Made by a program: the position numbers and the translations under genes. Under the pieces are notes generated by a model, which worked only from the letters and a program-made list of their open reading frames with translations, was not told where the DNA came from and made no database searches. A stretch of DNA of 64,000 bases, from contig CAYYGM010000005.1 in NCBI GenBank assembly GCA_964471555.1, forward strand, positions 7,942-71,941, in the 5' to 3' direction. Positions 50,870-58,298 of the stretch are shown here, piece by piece. The stretch comes from JADLFV01 sp964471555 (lineage in GTDB: Bacteria; Planctomycetota; Phycisphaerae; Phycisphaerales; Phycisphaeraceae). How positions within the stretch are numbered: the first letter of the stretch is position 1; each line of letters opens with the position of its first letter.

Positions 50870-51988
50870 CTACTGGTCCTGTTCAACAAAGGTGATTGAG
50901 TTTACCCATTCGTCAAACTCTTGGCGTTTGGCTGCAACTCTGTCCTTAGGACCAATTAATAAGGCTTCGTATACTTTATCATTGTGTGAACATGAAATCA
51001 CAACGGCAGTGATGTTGTCGTTTTCAAAAATCATTTTAACAGCATCAACTCCGCCAACCTTCACCGCCGTCGTTTGTAACGTCTCACGCAGTTCCACGTC
51101 TTGAAGCTCTGGCAAATCCAGCAGATGTCTGTAAAAACTTGCTTTTTGAAGTATGTCGCTGGCAAAAAATGCACCGTCTTCTTTCAAGCTTGCGTGAACC
51201 ACTTCTCCGGATGTATCTACAATTGCTTCGGGGGTATACGGGCCACCCTCAACAACATAGCTCGCCAGGATGTTGGGGCCAACTCTATACATTGGTTCGT
51301 ACTCGCGCCAGTTGGCCGGCGCCTTCATGCGAACCGGTGGCGGTGGCGGGCCAACATAGAGTAATCGTTTCACCTGCATTGTGTTATCTCGTATAACTCC
51401 AATGGCCTTGTAGGTATGCCCCAACTCATAATGGACGCCTGAGTCATCGGCATCAATGCCATTAAATACAGTTGTTCGAGAAACGATAAGTTTAATTGGA
51501 GTTCCATCAACGTTGAGCGAGACGCCCTGGAATTGCATGCTATTGTTTCGCGGCGAATGGCCAAACCCACCCTCGAGGACACCAACAATCTCTGATTCCC
51601 CATCTGTCGGCCCTATAACTTCTGATTGTTTGGCTGCACGCAATTGGTCCCTGAGTTCAAGCAGCTTTCTCTTTTGTGTTGGTGTAAGTTCCAACGTGTT
51701 ATCCGTCACCTTGATCTTGCCATATTTCCTTGTGTGAACGAAACCATCGTCGAATTCATTGTTTATCAGTTCAAGCCGATGCCCCCAGAAGGAAATCCAC
51801 TGCACTGTTTCTTTGCCGCCTGATGGCACTTTTGTGTAGTTGGGACCCAATGTAAAACCTGGTTCCGCTATAGCCAACTCAACTTCGAATTCCGGAGGTG
51901 TGGCCGGCTCATACGCCTCCTCTTGTTCAGTCTCGCCACAACCTGAAGTGATCACCAATGCAATCATTAGAAAGGTAAGTACATGCAT
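50870..51988 (-). CDS. Hypothetical lipoprotein in an AT-rich island
   Basis: A 372-residue secreted lipoprotein I do not recognise. The signal MHVLTFLMIALVITSGCGET has a lipobox-like ITSGC. A Pro/Glu-rich spacer (EQEEAYEPATPPEFEVELAI) follows, then a beta-rich body with FNGIDADDSGVHYELGHTYK, the proline run VGPPPPPVRMKAPANW and a C-terminal domain starting near YRVGPNILASYVVEGGP. The base composition is visibly more AT-rich than that of its neighbours, and codon use differs (many AAT, ATT, TTT), suggesting recent arrival. It is flanked on both sides by the same 35-base repeat in inverted orientation. No partner genes. Confidence 0.65.
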   Translation of the reverse strand: MHVLTFLMIALVITSGCGETEQEEAYEPATPPEFEVELAIAEPGFTLGPNYTKVPSGGKETVQWISFWGHRLELINNEFDDGFVHTRKYGKIKVTDNTLELTPTQKRKLLELRDQLRAAKQSEVIGPTDGESEIVGVLEGGFGHSPRNNSMQFQGVSLNVDGTPIKLIVSRTTVFNGIDADDSGVHYELGHTYKAIGVIRDNTMQVKRLLYVGPPPPPVRMKAPANWREYEPMYRVGPNILASYVVEGGPYTPEAIVDTSGEVVHASLKEDGAFFASDILQKASFYRHLLDLPELQDVELRETLQTTAVKVGGVDAVKMIFENDNITAVVISCSHNDKVYEALLIGPKDRVAAKRQEFDEWVNSITFVEQDQ

Positions 51989-52297
51989 GGCGATATGCCT
52001 GTGTTGCAGATGCGCACGATCGGGGATCTTTCTGATCGATATCCAGATATGATTCATCATCCACCCTCAATCCGACGTGTTCTATGAACTGCCAGTATTA
52101 TACCGCCTGCAATAGATGCCGCCATAGACATTCTCGCCGATTAGAACAAGAACGGCTGCCGGATACCATGGTTGGCTCGCTTCCGGCTTGAAACTTACCT
52201 GCTCCTGAACCGAACCGGTGCGGGTCGGGGTGGTGGAAGGGCCGCGATACGGGGTGGCTCGCTGCGGAGGGAGATCAGGGGCCGGGCTGATACAGCG

Positions 52298-52355
52298 CTC
52301 CGCGTCTTGGCGGTTTAACAAACAAATCCTGTAAATCCTGTCGATCCTGTCAAAA
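52298..52355 (-). repeat. ACAGGATT-type repeat, right copy (inverted)
   Basis: Inverted counterpart of the repeat at 50621-50685: reading the minus strand gives GACAGGATCGACAGGATTTA, CAGGATTTGTTTGTTAAACC and GCCAAGACGCGGAG. It ends 22 bases before the dnaX stop codon. The region between it and the lipoprotein gene (51989-52297) shows no gene. Confidence 0.8.
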
Positions 52356-52376
52356 CCGAATGTTCCGCGGCGCCGA

Positions 52377-54128
52377 TCAATCCTCATCGCGGGTTTCGAG
52401 GGGGACGGCGCCGGGGAAAGTGTCGAGCATGTGGCGGACCAGGGGCAGATCGAGGGCTTCGCGGTCGATGCCGCGGGGGGAGCCGTCGGGTTGGAGAGTG
52501 GGGGCGGTGCTGTTGTCGGGGTGGGAGGATGATGAGGCGGGTGAGCCGTTCTGGACTTGCACGCGCACGCGGCGGCCGAGGATTTCGGTCAGTTGGGTGG
52601 TGATCAGGTTCAACGTGCGTTCGCCGCGCAGGTTGTTGAGGGCGTGGGCGTAGCCGGGTTTGGCGGCGAAGGTGACGGAAGATTCATCGAGCGCGGTGAT
52701 GAATGCGTACTGGAGCCAGCCGCAGTCGATGCGCTGGGCGGTGCGCTGGCGCAGGGCGGCCAGGACAGAGTCGGGGGAATTGTCGGGTGTCGGGGAGACG
52801 TCGGGTATCGGGTCTCGGGTATCGGGATTCGGGGGTTGCGATTCGGGCGCCGCTGATTCTGTCTGACCCGAGACCCGAGACCCGATACCCGATACCCGAT
52901 CCTCACCGCTTACTTTTTTTTTACCCCCGGAAGTTGCAGTACCCGCGGAAGTTGCAGGCGGTAGCGCCTTGCCTGACAGCAGGGCGGTGACGTCAGCGAA
53001 GCGCTCGGCCTGGGCCAGGCGGACGATGGCGGCATCGAGCAGGGCGCGGGGGTTGGCGCTCATGCGCGATTTCTGCTGGAGGTTCTCGCACAGGGCGATC
53101 ATGTAGGACAGTGCCGGTGCATCGAATTTCGCAGCCAGTTCGGCGGCGGCGGGGCGGGCGTCGGCGGGCAGTTCGACCAGATCGCTTTCGATGCCGCAGA
53201 CGCTGATGAGCATCAGTTGCCGCAGTTGTTCGATCAGGGCATCAACCACTTGATCTGCGCCGCCGCCGGATGCGGAGTCGATCAGGGCGTGCGTGTGTTG
53301 GAGTGCAGCCTTGACGTCGTTTTCAGCGAAGGCGGCAATCAGGCCCATGATGCGGTCGGCGGCGGGGAGGCCGAACATCTGCTCGATGGTGGTTTCCGTC
53401 AGCGGCGACTGGCCGGTGGCGATGAGGCGGTCGAGCAGGCTGAGCGCATCGCGCATGGAGCCGTTGGCCAGGCGGGCGACGTGGAAGACCGCGGCCGGCT
53501 CAGCCTTGATCTTCTCATTCTTGAGCACGTTGGTCAGGTGGTCGGCGATGGCGGGTGTGGGAATGTTGCGAAAGTCGAAGCGCTGGCAGCGCGACTGGAT
53601 GGTGGGCAGCACCTTGTGCGGCTCGGTGGTGCAGAGGATGAACTTGACGTGCGGCGGCGGCTCCTCCATGGTCTTGAGCAGCGTGTTGAACGCCTCACGG
53701 GTGAGCATGTGCACTTCGTCAATGATGTAGATCTTGTAGCGGGCGTTGCCGGTGGGTGAGAGGTTGGCCCCGGCGATGAGCTGGCGGGTTTCCTCGACGG
53801 AGCGATTGCTGGCGGCGTCGATTTCGATGACGTTCAGGTCGTCGCCGGTCATGATGGCAGCGGCCATGCGCTGCTGGACATCCTTGGGTGGATAGTCAGC
53901 GCCGGGGGTCTTGGGTGCGTCGTCGATGGTGTCGGGAGCGTTGAGGGCCCGGGCGAAGAGTCGGGCCATGGAGGTTTTGCCGACGCCGCGTGTGCCGCAG
54001 AAGAGGTAGGCGTGGGCGACGCGATCCTGCTCGATGGCGTTGCGCAGGGTCTGGGCGATGGTCTGCTGGGCGACGACATCGCCGAAGCGAGCCGATCGAT
54101 AACGCCTTGCCAGCACGGTGTAGGACAT
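52377..54128 (-). CDS. dnaX: DNA polymerase III subunits gamma and tau
   Basis: Clamp-loader ATPase of 583 residues. Walker A is FCGTRGVGKTSMARLFARAL, Walker B YIIDEVHMLTREAFNTLL, sensor 1 LCTTEPHKVLPTIQSRCQRF with the arginine finger (SRC). The zinc-binding cysteines normally located between Walker A and DAAS are all absent (that stretch reads NAPDTIDDAPKTPGADYPPK). After the collar domain the linker at residues 403-405 is encoded by nine consecutive A bases, and the other two frames stop within four codons, so slippage there would give a gamma-like form of 405-408 residues. The full-length chain carries a C-terminal tau-like region. The SRP RNA gene lies just upstream on the same strand, a common pairing. 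Confidence 0.93.
   Translation of the reverse strand: MSYTVLARRYRSARFGDVVAQQTIAQTLRNAIEQDRVAHAYLFCGTRGVGKTSMARLFARALNAPDTIDDAPKTPGADYPPKDVQQRMAAAIMTGDDLNVIEIDAASNRSVEETRQLIAGANLSPTGNARYKIYIIDEVHMLTREAFNTLLKTMEEPPPHVKFILCTTEPHKVLPTIQSRCQRFDFRNIPTPAIADHLTNVLKNEKIKAEPAAVFHVARLANGSMRDALSLLDRLIATGQSPLTETTIEQMFGLPAADRIMGLIAAFAENDVKAALQHTHALIDSASGGGADQVVDALIEQLRQLMLISVCGIESDLVELPADARPAAAELAAKFDAPALSYMIALCENLQQKSRMSANPRALLDAAIVRLAQAERFADVTALLSGKALPPATSAGTATSGGKKKVSGEDRVSGIGSRVSGQTESAAPESQPPNPDTRDPIPDVSPTPDNSPDSVLAALRQRTAQRIDCGWLQYAFITALDESSVTFAAKPGYAHALNNLRGERTLNLITTQLTEILGRRVRVQVQNGSPASSSSHPDNSTAPTLQPDGSPRGIDREALDLPLVRHMLDTFPGAVPLETRDED
52801..52922 (-). promoter_or_regulatory. Candidate dnaX slippage site: A9 run plus long hairpin
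   Basis: On the coding (minus) strand an A9 run (52922-52914) occupies codons 403-405 exactly. The -1 frame then reads AGT AAG CGG TGA and the +1 frame reads TAA. Twenty-one bases later comes a 26-base stem with one mismatch (52892-52867 pairing with 52826-52801), made of ATCGGGT/CTCGGGT units, with a 40-base loop. Confidence 0.65.
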
Positions 54129-54169
54129 GAGAGCCGATCACCCGCCACGGTTTTCAGAAACGCCACGCG

Positions 54170-54301
54170 AACGCCGCGGAAAGGGCGGCCAGGACACCAA
54201 CGGCACCGGGCCGACGACGCTTAGGGCTGCTCCGATCAAGGCCTGACCCGGTTCACGAGTCGACCCGTGCATCGGGCCCGGCCGCCTTTCCACACGGCGT
54301 T
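54170..54301 (-). ncRNA. ffs: Signal recognition particle RNA (small type)
   Basis: On the minus strand the 132-base stretch closes into one long hairpin: AACGCCG...GGAAAGGCGGCC at the 5' end pairs with GGCCGCCCTTTCC...CGGCGTT at the 3' end. Near the tip is the conserved Ffh-binding core, GTGAACCGGGTCAGG on the 5' side and GGAGCAGCCCTAAG on the 3' side. The apical loop is CC-TTGATC-GG instead of the usual GGAA-type tetraloop. A good promoter lies 40-68 bases upstream and dnaX follows, the same order as in many bacteria. A GGACCCC...GGGGTCC hairpin at 54304-54326 may belong to the 5' end of the transcript. Confidence 0.82.
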
Positions 54302-54340
54302 GGACCCCACTGTGCAATCCGGGGTCCACCACAGCCCGTC

Positions 54341-54369
54341 ACTGTAGAATGAATACGGTAAAATGCCAA
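54341..54369 (-). promoter_or_regulatory. Sigma-70 promoter for the SRP RNA
   Basis: Minus strand: -35 TTGGCA (54369-54364), 17-base spacer, -10 TACAGT (54346-54341). Transcription would start near 54334. Confidence 0.6.
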
Positions 54370-54417
54370 GCTGCGGCGATGATCGTAGTTTGCAACGGTT
54401 CAAATCGAAACCACGCC

Positions 54418-55683
54418 ATGACTTTTTACATCCTCCGAGGCACATTCATCCTGTTGGTCGCGGCTGTGGCGGCGTTCTACCTGATCCCCAACCAGGAAGG
54501 GGCCAATCTCAATTTCTACCAGTTCGCCATCATGCTCACGGCGGTGCTGGTGATCGGCGGGCTGGTGATCGGCTGGGACGTGGCCATGCGCCAGAAACGG
54601 CTGGCGGCGATCAGCGGGGTGTTCCTGGGGTTGATCGCCGGGCTGGTGGCGGCTTTCGCGCTGTCGTTCGTCATCGACCTGTTCGGCCTGCTGTATCGGC
54701 CGGAGGTCACCGCCCCGCAGCCGCAGATCCGGCGCGGCAGCGAGCAATACTTCAACCTGCCCGACGCTGCCAGCCGCAAGGTGGTGGACACCGCCTGGAA
54801 GGAGTACGACGCGCAGATGGAGGAGCAGAACGCTTTCCTCAACCTGCTGGAGGGCGTCAAGGTGGTGACGGGTCTGATCACCTGCTACATCGGCATCTCC
54901 CTGGTGCTGCAGACCAAGGACGACTTCCGCTTCATCCTGCCCTACATCGAGTTTGCCAAGGAGATTCGCGGCCAGAAGCCGACGGTGGTGGACACCTCGG
55001 TGGTGATTGACGGGCGGATCGTCGATCTGCTGCAGACGCACATCATCCAGGGCATGTTGATCGTGCCGCGTTTTGTGCTGGACGAGTTGCAGACCATTGC
55101 CGACTCCTCGGACAAGCTCAAGCGGGCCCGCGGGCGGCGCGGCCTGGAGATGCTGCAGAAGCTGCAGGAAGTGCGTCTGGTGGAGGTGCACATCGACGAC
55201 AGCGAGGTGGAGGGCAGCAACGTCGATCTGAAGCTGATCTCCATGTGCGAGCTGCGGCAGGGTCGGCTGATGACCAACGACTACAACCTCAACAAGATCG
55301 CCACGCTGCGCGGCATCGAAGTGGTGAACCTCAACGACCTGTGCAAGGCGTTGCGGCCGGTGGTGCTGCCGGGCGAGCTGATGAACGTGCGCATCGTCAA
55401 GGCGGGCGAAGGCCCCACGCAGGGCGTCGGCTATCTGGACGACGGCACCATGGTGGTGGTCGAGCATGGTCGCGATCGCATCGGGCAGGAGTTGGCCGCC
55501 ACGGTGACCAGCACGTTGCAGACTTCGGCGGGGCGAATGATTTTCGCCCGCTATGAGGGGACCGTGACGCCGGTCAAGGCGCCTGCGGCTGCTGCGCCTG
55601 CGACTGATGCGCCGGCCGAGCCGCCTGCCCCCGGCGGTCCGCACGCCTCGAATCCAGCCCGCAACCCGCGACGTTCGAGTTGA
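54418..55683 (+). CDS. Membrane PIN-TRAM domain protein (YacL-like)
   Basis: A 421-residue protein with four N-terminal transmembrane helices (YILRGTFILLVAAVAAFYLI, FAIMLTAVLVIGGLVIGW, GVFLGLIAGLVAAFALSFVI, VVTGLITCYIGISLVLQT), a PIN nuclease domain and a C-terminal TRAM RNA-binding domain. The PIN active-site acids are seen in PTVVDTSVVIDGRIVDLL (first Asp), the FVLDELQTIAD stretch and LMTNDYNLNKIA. TRAM begins at GELMNVRIVKAGEGPTQGVG. This is the YacL/PIN-TRAM arrangement of many bacteria, whose RNA target is not established. The ATG at 54418 was chosen, because upstream codons overlap the SRP RNA promoter. Ends in a Pro/Ala-rich tail. Confidence 0.88.
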   Translation: MTFYILRGTFILLVAAVAAFYLIPNQEGANLNFYQFAIMLTAVLVIGGLVIGWDVAMRQKRLAAISGVFLGLIAGLVAAFALSFVIDLFGLLYRPEVTAPQPQIRRGSEQYFNLPDAASRKVVDTAWKEYDAQMEEQNAFLNLLEGVKVVTGLITCYIGISLVLQTKDDFRFILPYIEFAKEIRGQKPTVVDTSVVIDGRIVDLLQTHIIQGMLIVPRFVLDELQTIADSSDKLKRARGRRGLEMLQKLQEVRLVEVHIDDSEVEGSNVDLKLISMCELRQGRLMTNDYNLNKIATLRGIEVVNLNDLCKALRPVVLPGELMNVRIVKAGEGPTQGVGYLDDGTMVVVEHGRDRIGQELAATVTSTLQTSAGRMIFARYEGTVTPVKAPAAAAPATDAPAEPPAPGGPHASNPARNPRRSS

Positions 55684-55695
55684 GCGGCAATGCCG

Positions 55696-58086
55696 TCAGA
55701 CGACAACCCGCCAGCGATGGCTTCCGCGGACCGGCTGTGGTTTGATGGACGGCAACACGACGTCCGCGGTCACACCCTTGGGCAGCGACAGTCTGACGTC
55801 GGCAAATCCATTCTGGCGCCGCCATCGGGACACAATCACCCCGCGCGGCGTCGGCAGCGTGATGCGGCAGTGGTCCGCCAGCATGAGGGCCGGCTGATAT
55901 CGCACGCGCGTCCAGCCGGCCGCGGTCTGCGTCACGCCGCCGAGCGATCCCATCAGGTGGTAAATGGGGTGAGCGGCCCAGGCGTGGCTGAATGTCCTGT
56001 CGTAGTCGGCCGGAGGCCTACCCGTTTGCGGGTCCAGGCAGAATGTTTCCGTACATCCGCCGTAGGGCGCCATCAGCGACCAGCGTGCCCGCAGGTGCCG
56101 CAGGACCGCCTGATCGTGTCCCGCCTCGCGCATGGCCTGATAGATGTATGTCACCCAGTAGCTTGAAGGCAACGCCCCTTTGACCGGCTGATCCTGGAGG
56201 TATGGCAGAAGCACCTTGCGGCGCATCGTGTCGTGGTGCTGGGGCGCGATGCCCGCCAGGATCGCCAGGGCCTGGTTGTGGATCGAGTGCGTCGCGATGG
56301 GTTTGCCCCGGTCGTTCAACCCGTCGCAGAAGAGCCCCCGCCGCGAGTCGAACAGGTGTTGCATGACGCGCTGGTGCATCTGTCGTCTGCGCGGCTGGAG
56401 GTGGGCGCGGGCCTGGTGATGCCCGGCCGCCGAGGCGGTCTGCAGCAAGCGGTCGAGCGTGTGGATGTACCACAGGTTCAGCAGCGTCGGCGTGCCCTGC
56501 TTGGGAAGATCAGCCCAATCGAGGAACAGCCCGTATCGCGGATCGTAGCGAAGCAGCCCCTGTTGGCCGCGCCCTTCGCCGTCGAAATAGCGCAGGAGGC
56601 GTTCGATCTGGGGCCAGAGCTCGACCAGCAGGCGCGGGTCGCCGCTCTGCCAATAGTGGTCGAAGATCGTCAGGCACCAGATGAGTGAAAAATCAGGGAG
56701 AATGCAGTGATGAGCCATGGTGGGGGCGTGGCCGTAGGTCAGGCCATTGGGCGTGCGTTGCTCGGCGATCTGGCGGATGCCCCGTTCCAGCAGCCGGGCA
56801 TCGCCGCACAGATGAAACGTGTTCCAGGCCTGAACCCGGGCGTCACCCCACCATTGCACCTGCTCGCGCCAGGGCGTATCCACGTAAGCATCCAGGGCGC
56901 ACACCCGCTGCGTGGCGCGGCAGACGGCAAAGATGTCGTTGAAATCCTTGTCGCTGCTGACGAACGTGCCGCGTTCATCCATCGGGTAAACGCTGTGCCG
57001 CAGTGTGACCGACATCGTCAGCGGCCTGCTCGCGCCGCGCACCAGGACGGTCAGATAGCGATGGCCGATCATCTGGAAGGTTTCAAGGCCCACCCGGCCT
57101 TTCGCCAGCACCACCCGCGCTGCCATCGCCGCCCCGCACGACTCCTGCGGCCGGGGCACGTGCGGCCCGCCGTCGTCGTCCAGCCACTCGCACCCGAACA
57201 GGTCAACCACTTCACCGCCCCCGGCTCCCCGCACGTCGAGCCGCCATGTACCGACGCCGATCCGCCCGAGGTCCAGCAGCACAGCCCGCAAGCGGTTCTT
57301 GCCGCTGGGCGGGACCGTGAATGTCAGGCCGTGGGCGCCGCGCCGGCCGGGCAATGGCGCAGCCCATGTCAGCTTCGGTCTCTCTTGCAGGAACACATCC
57401 TTGACGTTCCTGCCCGCCTGCCAACCCGGGGCACACCTGCCCGCAGCCGTGGCGACGATGCGATAAGGCAACAGTTCGTCCGCCAGGTTGGGGATCATGC
57501 GCGGCTCGACCTCGTGCCACGGCATTCGACCGAACGGTGCGAGCACCGGTTTGTGCCAGTGGCGCGGGGGCTGCGCGGCGGTGATCCAGCGACGGTCATC
57601 CAGCCGCGCGTCGATGTGTTCCTGGAAGTTCAACTGACTGCTCAGACGGGCGGTGTCGTACCGGTGCGACGGGTCGATCCGGCAGAGCCAATGATCATCG
57701 CTGACCAGCGTAAACCTTCCCCATCGTGCGGCGCAGAGGAATCCCGCCACGCCCTGGTGCAGGTATTGGAAAGTGCTCGCCCCGGCGTTGTAGGCGATCA
57801 CGCTGATCCAGTTGTGTCCGCTCTGAAGCAGCGGCGCGATGTCGATGGTGTCGAACGGCCAGCGATGCTGAAAGCCGCGCGCCGGTCCGCGTCCGGCATA
57901 AACGCCGTTGACGTACAGCGTGTATTGCTGGTCAGCCGTGATGTGCAACGGCGCGTGGCGCGGCGCCGACTTCAGCTCAAAGTCGCGGCGAAAGTGGGCG
58001 TAAACGTTGTAGGGCCGCTCCAGGTGAGGCGGCCACAACCAGGATGCCCGGGCCAGCAGAGAACGTCCGTCATGGTGGTGTGGCAT
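55696..58086 (-). CDS. GH78-like alpha-L-rhamnosidase family protein
   Basis: A 796-residue protein with the layout of family GH78: N-terminal beta-sandwiches (YNVYAHFRRDFELKSAPRHA, ITADQQYTLYVNGVYAGRGP, VLLDLGRIGVGTWRLDVRGA), then an (alpha/alpha)6 barrel. The barrel entry YVDTPWREQVQWWGDARVQA corresponds to the DxPxRxxxGWxGD motif that carries the catalytic acid region, and ILPDFSLIWCLTIFDHYWQS, GLFLDWADLPKQG and GCTETFCLD follow. The C-terminal beta domain begins at GSLGGVTQTAAGWTRVRYQP. No signal peptide is visible. The usual DCPQR begins DTPWR here, so substrate may differ from rhamnosides. The start is uncertain (ATG 58086 or GTG 58119). Converges with the PIN-TRAM gene. Confidence 0.82.
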   Translation of the reverse strand: MPHHHDGRSLLARASWLWPPHLERPYNVYAHFRRDFELKSAPRHAPLHITADQQYTLYVNGVYAGRGPARGFQHRWPFDTIDIAPLLQSGHNWISVIAYNAGASTFQYLHQGVAGFLCAARWGRFTLVSDDHWLCRIDPSHRYDTARLSSQLNFQEHIDARLDDRRWITAAQPPRHWHKPVLAPFGRMPWHEVEPRMIPNLADELLPYRIVATAAGRCAPGWQAGRNVKDVFLQERPKLTWAAPLPGRRGAHGLTFTVPPSGKNRLRAVLLDLGRIGVGTWRLDVRGAGGGEVVDLFGCEWLDDDGGPHVPRPQESCGAAMAARVVLAKGRVGLETFQMIGHRYLTVLVRGASRPLTMSVTLRHSVYPMDERGTFVSSDKDFNDIFAVCRATQRVCALDAYVDTPWREQVQWWGDARVQAWNTFHLCGDARLLERGIRQIAEQRTPNGLTYGHAPTMAHHCILPDFSLIWCLTIFDHYWQSGDPRLLVELWPQIERLLRYFDGEGRGQQGLLRYDPRYGLFLDWADLPKQGTPTLLNLWYIHTLDRLLQTASAAGHHQARAHLQPRRRQMHQRVMQHLFDSRRGLFCDGLNDRGKPIATHSIHNQALAILAGIAPQHHDTMRRKVLLPYLQDQPVKGALPSSYWVTYIYQAMREAGHDQAVLRHLRARWSLMAPYGGCTETFCLDPQTGRPPADYDRTFSHAWAAHPIYHLMGSLGGVTQTAAGWTRVRYQPALMLADHCRITLPTPRGVIVSRWRRQNGFADVRLSLPKGVTADVVLPSIKPQPVRGSHRWRVVV

Positions 58087-58298
58087 AACCAAAGCATCCG
58101 GAACAGATGGGAACGGCACGCTGCAACAGGATCGATCATACCGTCCACAGGGAAGCCTTAATCATGCGGCCAAGGGAAATCCGCGGGCTTTGTGACCGCC
58201 CCATGCATGGCCGCCCGGGTCAAGATCGCAAGTGGATCAGCGAGGGGGAGTCGTCAGACGAGATTGCGTCGGGCCCGTCACGGCGCGGCGGGAAGTGG

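Noticed and set aside
52801..52900. Tandem ATCGGGT units considered as a CRISPR or satellite array
   Set aside because: Units are 6-7 bases, without spacers, and lie in frame inside dnaX.
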